Positions 13,901-28,000 of a stretch of 64,000 nucleotides of DNA are shown piece by piece; position 1 is the stretch's first letter, and the number at the start of each line of letters is the position of its first letter. The notes under the pieces are model-generated. The model was not told where the DNA came from. It ran no database searches and saw only the letters and a program-made list of their open reading frames with translations. The position numbers and the translations under genes were made by a program. Source of the stretch: Ignelater luminosus (Eukaryota; Arthropoda; Insecta; Coleoptera; Elateridae); the NCBI GenBank assembly GCA_011009095.1, contig VTPC01004478.1:10290-74289 (forward strand), read 5' to 3'.

Positions 13901-16900
13901 AAGCCACCGAGGTGGAAATGGGCCTCATCACTCAAGATGATTTTTCGATGGAATTCTAGATCATTTTCATGCATTTCAACGACCCAATCAGCAAAGACAC
14001 GACGTTGTTGATGATCGGCCGGCTTGAATTCTTGTGTTAACTGGACTTTATAAGCCTTAAGACCCAAATCTTTATGCAAAATACGGTGTAATGACGTTTG
14101 TGGAATGGCTAATTCCAAAGAACGACGAGGAATGGACAAACCTGGGTTTTCTTTAACACTTTCGGCTACAACAGCAATATTCTCGGCTGTTCTTGAGCGA
14201 CGTGCACGGGTTTTATTCTTCACATCACTAACTTGTCCCAAGAGCTCGAATTTTTTCACCAATTTCTATATTGCGGTCCGACAAGGTGCTTCACGGTGAC
14301 CCAAAAATGTTCGAGTTTTACGAACCGTCTCTGCCAAATTTTCACCATTTTTATAGTGAATTTTAATAATTTCAATGCGTTGTTGAAGCGTGTATCGTTC
14401 CATATTTATTAATGGCGTAGTTTCTACTTGTCAAATGTCAAAAAATGATAGCTTCAAAAGTGACATCTACCGAAATAGCGGGCTATTCAAAATAACACCT
14501 CTTATTGGAAAACCCTTTATATGTCCAATCCACTCCCATTTTCTGTTTCTAATTGTTATCTCTATTCTTTCTTGGTTTGATATCTCCCATAACCTTAAGT
14601 TTGTTATTTTATCGGGCCAGAACATTTTGTGGATTTTTCTTAGACATTTATTAGCGAATGTTTGTAACATTCGCATACTTTGTTTATTTAATGTTCATGT
14701 TTCTGCACCGTATTTTGTTTTAACTGTAATACTTTTTTATCTCCATATTTTGCCCAGTATCTTAAAAGACTTTTGGGCTTGCTCTATTCTCCTTCTTATG
14801 TCTCTTTGAGAGCCTCCCGTTTTATCCACAACACTTCCAAAGTAGCAAAATTCTTCAACCTCTTCAATATTTTTAAGCTCTATGCTTATACTTTTTCCAT
14901 CCTCGTCTCCGTCTTTTACGATCTTTGTTTTCTTCTCATTTATTTTAAGACCAACTTGCTCTGCTACTTCTTTGAGTCACATTGTTTTTCTTTGCATTTG
15001 ATTTTTCTTTCTAGTTATTAGGCATATGTCGTCCGCAAACTCAAGGTCTTCAAGTTTGTTAAATGTACCCCAATTTATTACGAATATATTATTTCCATCA
15101 CCCAATCTATGATGATTAGGAATAGAGTTGGTAATAAGACGCACCCTTGTTTAACTCCTGTGTCAATCATAATTTTTTCGGTCAGTTCGTCTGCATGTTC
15201 TACTTTTGTTGAAAAGTTTTCATACATAATTTTTCTCATTTTTATTTTTTTTTTTGGTAGTTCAAATGCGACGAATTTTCCACATCTTCTCCCTCGTTAC
15301 TGAGTCAAATGCCTTCTCGATATCTATAAAGTTGATGCCGATGCTTTTCCCCATTTCTTTGGTTTGTTCGAGTATTATCCTCAATGAGCATATTTGATCT
15401 ACGCATGAGCGCCTAGTTTTCCTTTAGTCTGGTCTACCGCAGTTTTCATTTTGTTTAATATTATTTTACACAATACTTTACTAGCCATGCATAGGAGGGT
15501 TATTGGTCTTGAGTTTTCGCATCGTGTGAGGTCTCCTTTTTCTGGAATTATTATATTATTACTTGCGACCAATCCTCGTGGTATCATTTCCGTATTCCAG
15601 ACTTTGTTCATGAGGATGTGTAGGATTTTTATAGATCTTTTCTTGTCTGCTTTAATAAGTTCTATGGGGATATCATCCACGCTTTTGCTTTTACCCTTCT
15701 TTTCTACTGACAATTGCTTCCTGGATTTCCCTCATTGTAATTTTGTCTTGGTTTATGTTTAGCGGCTCGCTTCTCTCTAGTTCATCTATTATATCTCTTG
15801 TTTCTTTCTTCTTGCACATTTTAGCAAAGTACTCTGTCCACCTTTTTATTATGTCGCATTCGCTTTTGAGTATTTTTCCGTTTGCTCCTTGAATTCTATT
15901 GATTGGTTTGGTTCTTTTTCCCGTAATTCTTTTTGTTACTTCGTACTAGTATTTTATCTTTTTTTTGTTGCTTTCTCTGCTTCTTCTAACAGGTTTTCAA
16001 GGTAGTTTCTCTTATCTTTTCTTGCCCTCTTTTTAACGTCTCTGTTTTTATTCAAATATTCTCTATGTATTTGGTTTTTTCTTGTTTCGTCTTCTCTATT
16101 CAACCATTTCCTTTTTAATCTTCTTCTCTCTTCGATTGTATTCAATGCAGCTTATTGTTATCCATGGTTTTTGTTTTCCGACTTTGTGTCCAGTTGTTTC
16201 CTTTGCGCTTTTCTTAACTACGTCTTTGAACTGCTGCTAAATGTTCTCCACCGAAAGGTTTCTACGTGGGTTAATTTCTCCGATATTCTTTTGCATGTTC
16301 TTCTTAAACTCCCCCAGTATTTCTTCTTTTTCTTTTAATTTGAAAACATTACATTTTGTGCGTACCGGTAGGATGTTGTTACTCTTCAAGCTTATTTTTA
16401 TTTTGGCTCTAAGAAGTTGATGATCTGTTCCTACATTTGCATCCTTCATTACTCTTGTATCTTGTAGGGAGTTCCTCCATGTTCTTTCAAACATTATATG
16501 GTAAATTTGGTTTCTATAGATACCTCCAGGTGATATCCAAGTTGCTTTGTGATTGTCGTTGTGTCTGAATAAGGTACCAGCAATAACTAAATTATTTGTT
16601 AAGCAGAAGTCTACTAGTCTACGGCCATTTTCGTTAATTTTCACCATTTCGTGTTTTCCCATAATGTTTTCCTTGTCTTCATTGTCTTTGCCCACTTTTG
16701 CATTTAGATCGCCCATTAATAATGTTATGTCCTCGGTTACTTCCGTTGTATAATCTCCCAGTTTGCTTGGAGTTCCTCATAAAAAGTATCTTTAGTTTCA
16801 TTGTGTTTATCATTTGTAGGGCTATAGAAGTTTATAATAGTTATATTTCTGTATTTCCCTTTAAACCGTGCCCATATTATCCTTTCTGTTTTGCCTTCTC

Positions 16901-19900
16901 ATTCCAGTAAGTTTTTTTTAATTGATTTATCTATCATAATAGCTACACCCCTTTCTTTTTTTTGCGGTTTCGTCTTGATATCCTGGGTAGAGTATTTGGT
17001 TTCCATTTGCAAGTGTCATATTTGCTATTCCATTCCACCTAGTTTCGCTAAGCCCGAGTATTTTAATCTTGTGCTTTGTCATTTCTCTTGAGATTTGTTC
17101 GGTTTTGCATATATCGGCCATTGTTTGGACGTTCCAGCAGCCCAGAAAGAATTTAGATTTGTCTCCTATTATATTTTTTTTAGCATATTCGATTCGTTGT
17201 CCTTGTTCGTTGCCTGTTTCACCACCTTTTTCTCTGTTTTTGTTCTTTGTGTCGTTTTTATAGTGACGTATTCTGGTAGTTTTTTTAGATTTCTTCTAGA
17301 ATGTGCTTGTCTTCGTTCGATTTTCATATTTATCCTTGTATAGTAATTTTTTGGTATTCGGTTTTAACTTGGTTGCCCCTGCTTGCTTCTTCGTTTGCTC
17401 TTTTTCAGATTTCGCGTTGTATACGCATCTCTTCTTTTATTAGATCGTTGTTTATATATACTTGTTCATGTTTAATCAGTCTCAGTTTCTTTTTGTTTTG
17501 CATGATCTCGTTTTTATTCCTTGCTTCCAGTTTTTACCAAACATGTTCTATTTCCCAATTTCTCTGCTTCTATTTCTACTTCTTTGTATAATTTGTATAA
17601 TTATTGATGGCCCATTTGGGGCCCCCTTACAAGATGAGGCCCGGGGCGGACAGCCCCCTCCACCCCCCGTTAGGTTCGGTTATTTCGAACTTTAAGGTTT
17701 GAAACTGATAATTATTTGTATTGTTATCAAATTATTATTGAAATCATTTTAATACTCTAAATGTATACGCCCAACATCTTGAACCACCTCTTTTCTATTG
17801 TAGATAATACCTAACTCTACCCCGTCATTCATTTATGGGCAAAACTCAAAATTTTCTTAAAAATGAAAATACATTGGTTCTCTTTAAAGTCATAAATTTG
17901 TGTTACCATAAAAATATCTATTGTCTTACTCGCTTCGACGAATTAAACATGATTGTAGGTGATAAGGGTACTTCGTAATGCTAATCTACATTACAAATAT
18001 TAAAGTAACAACCTTTGAATTTTATAGTATAGTAAGTAGCACCGGGCTTCTCCAAAATTAAGCTAAATAAAAGTCAATCGAACCAGATGATCAAAAAATA
18101 CTAATACAAATACTACCCCTGTTCTTGTAGTCAGGAATATTTATTGGTTTAATTAAAAAAAATTATAATCCATTTGCATTCTAGTGATGAGAAAATGATT
18201 AATGCACCTAGGGACAATAAAATTTCTTTAGAATTTGATAGTAATTAATCAAGAGATGAAATACTCTAAGTTTTATTATTTGTTTTCAAATTACTGTAAT
18301 TAATTAATGCATATGCATCTATGTCTTTAAGAGATGTAGAAATGTGTGGTTCTAAAAATCCTACGGAAAAAGCAGTAAATGAAACTTAGTAAGTATATGT
18401 TCGTTTTTGCATGTCATTTATCATATTTACATATTGGAGTAATCCAAACAATTAAGCGCATGTAGGTGAAATATTGTGATTAGCCTAAGTTGAAACATTC
18501 TCATGATGTATACCTGTTAATTTACCTTTAACAACTGTCTGTTATTTTCAACTGTCCAAAATACTTAGTGAAACTGCAGGGACGGATGGAGTAAGGTGTC
18601 CTGGCCCGAGAAACTATGAGTAACCGGCCCGTCGGCGTTGTCCCTTGGTTCAAGTGACTCGAGTAATGAAATTTAAAAATACCTCACAGCTCATCTAAAA
18701 GCTTTTATTGAATTTAGGTAATTAAATAGTTAAGCAACTGGGAAACGAACAAATACATGACAAACTTCACAGCAACATATTTTTTTCATTCTGTTTAATT
18801 AAAAAAAAATACATAATAAACTGCAAAATACCAAAATAATTACAGATTAATGCTTTTTTAGAAAGCCCACTTGTCTCTGACAAACTGTTGATAACCTCTT
18901 GGTAATCAATATCTTTTAAAATGCCCTTCTCTACATCCATAATCATAAATGATTCTAATCTGTTATCTGACAGCCGACAACGCAACCTGTTCTTTATATA
19001 CTTTAAAAAGATCTTTCACAATTAACTTGGGATACAGGAAGGATCAGGAGGTATTGATAAGCCGTGGCCAACGCAAAATATGCTCCTTAAAACAGATTAT
19101 GTTTTAAAATCGTCACATAGCAACATATGGCGCAGTTTTGGCAACTTCTACAAAGCCTTGGCTTTTCTTGGTCTTTGGTCATATCATAGGTTTCTATGTC
19201 ATAGTCATCAGAATCTAAATCAGAATTGAAATTATAATCAGTTTTGTATGAATCTTCAATGTTTAGTTTTATCTTTTCCCAGTTTTCAGCGAAGCTTACA
19301 AGTTTATCTTTCAGAGTCGCAGACGTCACCTTGGTATTATATTTAAACAATTGCCCCGATAGAAAATCCATACAGTTGTCAGGAAGTCCATTGTTGTTAA
19401 TCTCCTTAAAATATTTTGGGTCGAGCACAGAAAGGTCCCTGCGCAAATTCATATTTTTAGAAACTCGTCTGCTCATGGATTCTACTGCGACATCCTTTAC
19501 GACGTTATATGTTGCTATTCTAAACTTTTCTTGTGCCAACTTTGGTTGCGTAACTTTAGACCTTTCATAAAAAAAATTTACTAACCTACGACAAACTTTA
19601 GGGAAATCTTCATAGATTTTTATATTAATGTGTTCTAGCAAGTTTAGTTCACCATTAGCCCACAGTATAAAATTTTTTGTTGCATGTTGGATGCAAGTCA
19701 TATCATGCTGTATTGAGCGCAGTTGCTGAACAGTTCGCACCATGGTATTACGTCTAAGCAGATCTCCAGGTTTTTAGTCTGTATGAATCTTGATAGGAAA
19801 CCCGTTGTGAATATTTTTTAAAATATTTGAGATGTTATTACAGTTTTGTATGTCAACAACACCTCCTTGTAATTTCTGGCAGCAACTCCCTAAAAATTTT

Positions 19901-21952
19901 CAGTTCAATGCTACCTCTTTCGCCCACCAGCGTTTCTCCAATGGTTTGTAACCTTTTACGGTTTAGATTTTTCGAAGTTGAAGTCCGAACTTCCATTCTC
20001 TGATGAGAATTTTTGGAAAAAACCTCAACGGAATTTAACAACGTAAGAAGAGATGCTGCTTTAATATTCGCCTTCATAAGATCACAAAGTACAAGGTTCA
20101 AAATATGGCTGTGACATCATATACTATAAATGTGGTTGGGATTTTCTTTTTTCATTTTTGAAGAAAATCCATTATAATTTCCTTGCACATTGACCGCACC
20201 GTCAGTGGAGTCCATTTATCGGAACGTTGCAATTTACACCCCCTGAATAATGCTGTAAAAATTTATTACGATTCGATACGAATGCACTGACAAAAGATTT
20301 GGCTGTAGGTATTTCCCATGTATTTCCCCATAAAATAACTTGTATGCACAACTTTAAATTATTTTATTAACTTTATTATTTTAAATATTTTTGTGAGGAC
20401 CATAAATTAGAATTATGCACCGGCCCTTCGGGCATTTGTCCGAATGCCCGGTCGTCCCATCCGTTCCTGTGAAACTGACTTGTATGAAGAAACGTTTCTT
20501 CCACCACTAACTGTACAACAAGAAAATGCGACTTTTTTGAGTGATGATATAAAGGGAAGAAGAGTGATAGATCTGGGATATGTTTTAACAGAGTACGAAC
20601 GTATTGTAAAACATTCTCAGTTAGAGGTGTGTCGTTCGTGACTGAATCGGTTCAGTGAATCGGCTCCGGCAGTGAACGAAACGAACCGGTTCTAAAAACT
20701 AACACAAATCGGCTCGCCGCCCGCCCGTTTAGTTCTCTCCAAGTTTACATAAAGGTTTTTGGTTATGAGAAAACTTCTAAAATGATTTTGAAATTCACAT
20801 CGCTTTATTATAACTTTTTGTTGTTTTTATAAAAATTCTGTTTATAGTTAACTGCACTCATTACACTAAATAACTTTTTTAATGAGTTTTTATTTAAAAA
20901 AGTAAACCATGGATCTACTCTTCTGTACGTCCCAATAAGAAATAGTAAGGTAAAAACAATTAAAATAGAGTAGTGTGCAAATAAAGCCTAAAGAGCGGAA
21001 ATAGACCGTCGGATAAAAATGCTCGACTGCTTTATTTCTGGGAGTTCGTTCTTTCATTCGCTGAATGACGAAAGCCATTCTAAACCGATGAACGACTGAG
21101 CCGGTTCACTGAATCGGTTCAGCAAGCTGAGCCAGAAAAAGGCTACTTTTAAAAAAGAAAGGCGATTTTTAAAATAAAATAAATAAAATTTGTGCAGTTG
21201 TCGCCGCGATTTCGACACAGTCAGATATCCGGATGGTATCTAAGAGTGTGTAAAAAATATTTATAAAAGTGATATAAATATAAATTGTAACTCGAAGACT
21301 TTATTAGCTTGAAACTGATGACTATAATGCATAATCTATTTTAGTGCAATTGTAAATGTGATACAATAATATTGTGCTGCTCGGCTTTTGTTTTTTTAAT
21401 TTGTTTAATGTATATTTTTGATATTTTGTTTCTATATGAAAGTTTATTTTTTGTGTTTTGAATTTTGAGTTGAAATAAAGATTTGGTTGTACATCTTATT
21501 TTCAACTACATTTACAATTTGAAATGGAATTTTAATAATTTAAATGACAGAAAACCATAACCTAAACACATCTGGCCATATTCTCAAGTTATGGTTATTA
21601 TTAATTTATTATTAAACTTAAATATTCTCTATCATCGCAAAGGCAACCAGGAAATAAGTAAAAAAATCTGGCGACTTTGTATCCGTTTTGACGATTTTTA
21701 TACATTAAGTTGGCGACATTGAATGTCAAAATGCTGGCAACCCTGCCGCCCATCGCCACAGATTAAATAAAGGTCAGATATTTCACTCCCTATTCCACCA
21801 ATGTTCCCATTTTTTGTCTCTGCACATTTACATTTGCAGCTCTGGGAGTTTACCATGCCTACTCTTTTACGCGCGTTTTATGAAAAGTGCATAACTCGCT
21901 GTGCTGCTTGCGAAGTACATGTCAAAACAGCAAGCTCTGGGAGTTGCTTTGA

Positions 21953-22015
<63 letters not shown>

Positions 22016-25000
22016 TGAGAGAGAGAGAGTGAGAGAGAGAGAGAGAGCGAGAGAGAGTGAGAGAGAGAGAGAGAGATAAAATCCACAAATTTATCGAAGT
22101 AAAATATCTGACCTTTATTTAATCTGTGCCATCGCTATTCTCAGTACTGTACTGTGGGAAAGATGAATCTTGTGAAAAAAGAAACTGCTGGTTTGCATTC
22201 GTCATTATATTTTCATTGCGGTAACTGTGATAAAACTGTTGTATTAAGTAGCAACCATCTTTCGAAACAGAAAGATGTAAATAAAAGGGTAGTATAATGG
22301 GGCAGTGTAAGGAACTCCTTGCTCTTTTGGATGTTCCGTTTATGAACCCAACGACTTTTGCTAAACTCAAGTAAGGACTGTACGTGATGCTGCATATAGT
22401 ACTTACCTTACAGTTTCTTAACAGAAGATTTTTAGATGTGGCACAAATACCTATTTGTGTGAAACAATGCAAAAAGCAGAGAAAGGAGAGAAGCTATATG
22501 TCATAGATAAAGGAAACTTGACTATTGTAAATAGAAAAGAAATATCATAAGTCACAGTTATTGTTGATGATTACTAATCAGACTTTATTGAGTGCCGTTG
22601 ATAGGAATGTCTTGTTCTTTAAACACGATTTAAATTTTCCCGAGAAATGAAACTAAAATCGGGGATGACATTTGCAACTTTTGATGTGCGGACGGGTATT
22701 TGCCGCGTAAAGATGAGATCGTGCTTGATCAGCGATCCGTTAGGGCCGAAAGTGCATTAGTCTCGGGTCCTTTAGTGCAAAACCCTATAATTAGGAGTTT
22801 CCTTTTAAGCGGCATTTTCGTGGAGTTGTTTTTTTAGAGCTCCATTCCATCGTCTATTACGCAAGGCTTCGTTATAGGAATATGCTGGGAACTCCACGTA
22901 TACTCTGTCTCGTTTCTATAATTCCTGCTAAATTTTTGTCGTGTTGGTAACAATATCTTATTGTGCTACTCCCATTACATTATTGTTGTTTTTTGGTTTA
23001 ATCTAAATCTAACTTTGAAAACGCTAGAAATCTGAAATGGATTGGAATTATAGAAATGAGACAGGATATAGTCAACTGGCTTCTCTTCTCTCTTCACCAG
23101 AAGAAATATCGTATACTTGTTCCAGATTATTTAGAGCATCCGTGTGGATGCAGCCTTTTTTTTGTTCCACTATTCTAGAAGACATGGTGTACTGGCTTCA
23201 AGTTTAATACAGGGACATCATCAATAGGAGGAAGCCACGTGACCACGAAATTTACTGTTGGTTAGGCAACACATCTTGCACTGTTGGCAGCTCTGTTGTA
23301 ATAAAGAATTATGTAGTTTTCCAGTGGTGTAGTATTGGATATATGATGAAACTACTTAGAAACTTAAATATTTAAAGATAATTATATATAAAATTGGAAA
23401 ATTAAAAAATTACAATATATTGAAGATATTTTTAAAAACAAGAATTAGATAAGGCCCAAACAATGCTGATGTAGCTGTTCAACAAGAGCTTTTTAGTTAT
23501 TTTTTCAATTTTATTAAATTTAACTGTCCACTATGAAGGATTTTTCATAAAAAGATAATTATGCAGGTAGGGTAAATGCATCAATACCTGGTCATTTAAA
23601 GCATATTTGAAGTTCAAACTCATTTAAATTTAAAACTAAATATTTAATAATGAATTTTTTTGTATAGTTATGCATGCATAAATGATATACTTACTCAATC
23701 ATTAAGAGTCATTATATGTTTAATTTTATATTTAAAAAAACCATTTATCAAAATTGGCACTTTGGCAGCCGTCTCTTAACACAATCGTGTTCTGGGAAAA
23801 ATTAAAGATTAATAATTGACGTGTAATTTTTATTTTCTGAAATTAATGTAACATAATACTTAGAACTAGGTATGCTAGATAACAGAACTAAAAATCGCAA
23901 TTATTTCAGCTGCCATAATTTATTTATAAAAAAATTTGTTTACAATTTCATTTAGTTATTTTACATTTTATTGCAATTTATGTACAAATTACATAAATGG
24001 TTCGATATGGCCTCTTGGATTTCATCATCCAATAGTTGTTCGATAAAAGGTGTTAAAATATTATCTCGGTATCTTTCTCCACTGATTGTGTCATTAAAAA
24101 ACAATGGACCATAGATCCTGCGTCTTGACATCGCAACCCATACACCAACCTTCTGGGGATGCAAACTTGTTTCTTCATAATTGTGGGGATTCTCTGTGGC
24201 CCAGGTTCTGTAATTTTGGCTGTTCACATAGCCCGACAAATGAAACCATGCTTCATCTGACATAAATGTAATATTTAATATGTCATCGTTGTTCAAATGT
24301 TGCATAAACCACTGACAGTATTGAACTCGTAATTGATGATCTTGTGGAAACAGTTCTTGTTTACAGACACTTTATAGGGATGCATTCGTAGCTTCTTTTT
24401 TAATGCAACTTGGCAACTTCCATATGAAAGTCCTGTGGAAAAAGCTGTTGGTTAGATTATGGTTTAAAATAGTTTAAAAATGTAAATAATTCAGAAATAA
24501 ATAGCAGTGCCAGTTTTTTATTTAAGTTTGCTGATAAAAGAATTGAATTACTACAAGTGATAAGTTCAAAATAATTAATAATTTAAAACACGAATGAAGC
24601 AAAACATATTATTTGTTTAATGCAAATAGATTCCTGCCTGTTTCAGTGGCTAAGCGTTTAATGGATTTATAGGGACTACGATTCATTCGCATCTGCATGT
24701 CCTCGAGAACTTCATCAGTTAATACAGTTAGTCTACCAGATGATTTGCCTTTGCAGATGCAATGTTTTTCTTCAAACCACTTAAGTATATCATGCCTACG
24801 ACGTACAAATGCATCGTAGTGGACTTGCATTTCAGGAAAAGCTTGTTCAAATTGTTGGATACAAGATCGTAATGGATAGGTCCATGAACCATTAGCATTC
24901 TGTGTTCCACTTCGATAGTGAGCTATTAAAATAAATTTATCTTGTTCGCTTGTAAAACGCATCGCAAAAACGTAACCTTCCAAACTGAAATAATTATGCA

Positions 25001-28000
25001 GTTTTAAAATTTATTATCACACTTTGAATGCGTTAAATCTAACTTACCTCGATTAACTCACAAAAAACAGATTTAGTCTTGAAAAAGGCTGATTTTTAAA
25101 TACAACAAAATAAACTGTAGAAAACGCAAAACAGAGACCAAGAAACCACGGAACGTACGCACGCCGATGTAATTTTAGGTTAGAAATGTACTCGTGAGGA
25201 AGTGTAGCCAACGTTGAAAGGTAAAATTTCTCGCCACTTTTAAATTAGTGGTCACGTGGCTTCCTCCTTTTGATGATGTCCCTGTATTATATATGCACAC
25301 TCCCACGGAAGAAAAGAATCTGACAAGCAAATATGAATTTTATGAAAATGTAGACTCGATTTTCGAAAGAATAATAAATAAAATTGAAAAAATAACTAAA
25401 AAGCTCTTGTTGAATAGCTACATCAGCATTGTTTGGGCCTTATCTAATTCTTGTTTTTAAAAATATCTTCAATATAGTCATTTTTTAATTTTCCAATTTT
25501 ATATATAATTATCTTTAAATATTTAAATTTCTAAGTAGTTTCATCATATATCCAATACTACGCCACTGGAAAACTACATAATTCTTTATTACAACAGAGC
25601 TGCCAACAGTGCAAGATGTGTTGCCTAACCAACAGTAAATTTCGTGGTCACGTGGCTTCCTCCTATTTATGATGTCCCTGTATATTGCGTTTTCCTTGTA
25701 TTCTTAGGAGGCACATTATCTGACAAGTCCTCAAACTCCAGAACTGTTGACTTAACTTCACTGCTTACTATAAAGCCTATCCCGAAATATCTTTTGTTGC
25801 TTCCTCTATTAAAGGTAGTAGCACAATTAGGATGAACATTTCTTCTGAAATAAATATATTTAAAAATATTTAATGTCATGTCAAGATACTACAACCCATT
25901 GAGGCTGAGCAGATGAATCTTTTCATATTGGTCTGCAATTGTTTGAAAATCACGTATGGGACGCGGAATGATACAAACGAATGTAAAAAAGATATATTCA
26001 ATAATTATGTGCGATAAGATTGTTTAAATTGATCAAATATAAAACAATCTTGTCTTGATTTGATTCACAACTAATTCTAAAATCAGAATACAATACAATA
26101 ATTATGAAATTGTGATATTACACATTAAACCGGTGACAATGGAAACATGGCAACACACCAACAGACAGACTATGGCGAAAAATCGCCATTTTCGATTTCG
26201 ATTATTCCGGAAACAATTCGAGATATCAAAATACCGATTATGTATCTATAATCAGGAGAAAATTCTAAGTTGATTTCATATACATGTCCTGTAAAGTTAC
26301 GGAAACATAGTAAAAGACCAACAGACAGGCCATGTGGAAAAATCGCCATTTTCAATCTCGATTATCTCGAAAACTATTTGAGATATCGAAATACCGATTA
26401 TATATATGTAATCAGGAGAAAATTCTAAGTTGATTTCATATATGCCAACAGTCAGACAAATGGAATGTACGAATTCAGATACGAAATCTTTTAAATTTCG
26501 TCAAAAATAAAAATTACGATACACAGTTTGTATACTGCAGGAATATATTTGTAAGATATCACGGAGGAAAAGTTAGGAACAAGTCCTCGGTAGTATAGTG
26601 GTCAGTATCCCCGCCTGTCACGCGGGAGACCGGGGTTCGATTCCCCGCCGGGGAGGAATTTTTTTTAAATAAATTCTTTTTTAAATTATTTTAAAAATCT
26701 TTCTTGCTTCTTTTTTTAATAGAAATAAATTAAAAAATTAAATAAAACTTACCCAACTAAAGCAACACCTTTAGTAATATAATTCGAAGCATGTCCGAAT
26801 CCTAAAGGAAACGCGGCTCGGCTTCCTGGTTCTACACCAGAAATACTAGGAGGTAATTGCCGGACAGCACTTGAAGGCAGCTGAATAAAATCCAAACACT
26901 TATTAAACGTTTTCATGGCTTCAGTGACCATGGAATTTTGTTGATGAGTCTTCCACTGTATAGATGAAAAGTACATGACATTAATCAAATAATAAAAATT
27001 AAAATGAGCAACTTACAATAGCTTCGTTTAAAGCATCGACAAATTGCTCTTCTGATAGACCAAGTAGGGTTTTAGCATGTTCTGTTGTAGTCGACCATAC
27101 TAACGAGCTTAACTTATTTGTTAACTATAAAAAAATAATAAAATTGTATGCTTCTTTAGTGGTTTCAATATTTGCTAAAGGAATAAAAATCGAATACTAA
27201 CTGGAAGAAGAGCAACTGGCCCTGTTGGTAAGAACCTTTGCCAGGCAACTACATTTTCAGTGTCCTAAAAAAGGGACAAGCAAACTTGACATACTATTAT
27301 ACCTATAATGCTTTAGAAGACTTACTTCTGATAACTTTACTGTTGCCACAATTCCTTTCTGATTATAATTCCAAGAAACATAATGAACGCCCATAGTCTT
27401 TCTTACTAGAGAGTTTGCACCATCACATCCTAGCTGAAAAAAAATAAACAAATAAGTATTAGAACTTAATTCATTTGTTGAATTGAACACGATATTGATA
27501 TATTTTTAATTATTTTCGCTCAAATTCTCACTACTTCCATTTCCTAAAAAGATATTTCTAGAAATTTACAAAGGATTTTAACATCTGCATGTATGCATAC
27601 TATTCTTAGGTTAATAATAGAAATGTTGGGTTTAAATCAGAAAGTTTCTTCAATTGATGTCATAAAATGAATACAAACTGTGCACCAGCAAAGAATAATA
27701 TTTATGTTATCGTTTGATGTTCAACAGTCAAACTATTTTTAAATTAGTGGGTAATAACATCAATAAATTACAAAGTATTTTATGCTTAGAACTAATACGT
27801 AGGGGAAAGTTTGTTTATAAACATTTCAAAATAAAAATTTTAATGCAAGATCAAAGAAGCTCTTAAGTCTACAAGGAAGGCTTTCTTTTAATGATTAATC
27901 ACAATTATAATAATAATGGGTACTAATCGCATTCATTTTACCAACTAAAGTAAAGATAAAAGGTCCTCAAATGTATTTTGTCTAGGTACAAGTTGGATAT

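Larger units (their letters stand above)
23210..25680 (-). mobile_element. DNA transposon with about 310-bp terminal inverted repeats and an IS630-type transposase
   Basis: The left arm 23210-23516 and right arm 25373-25680 are inverted copies that begin CAGGGACATCAT and are flanked by TA (23208-23209, 25681-25682). Inside, on the minus strand, is a transposase. Its N-terminal part at 24983-24640 has [19 protein letters not shown] and [19 protein letters not shown]. Its catalytic part at 24305-23961 has [20 protein letters not shown] and [18 protein letters not shown]. Introns seem likely: one between about 25050 and 24985 (donor GTAAGT, acceptor TTTCAG), and one from 24637 to 24433 joining TETG to LSYG, whose donor now reads GCAGGA. 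The third acidic region is not evident, so the gene is broken. A further copy of the terminal 40 bp lies inside at 25245-25284. Confidence 0.75.

Noticed and set aside
14390-17695. Many plus-strand open frames rich in F, L, S
   Set aside because: All are antisense of the minus-strand LINE; composition is that of reversed Lys/Glu-rich coding.
21867-22088. Arg/Glu and Leu/Ser repeat proteins over the GA tract
   Set aside because: Translations of an interrupted GA microsatellite in each direction.
22119-22472. 117-codon minus-strand open frame
   Set aside because: The coding similarity (Mutator-like transposase) is on the opposite strand; this is its shadow.
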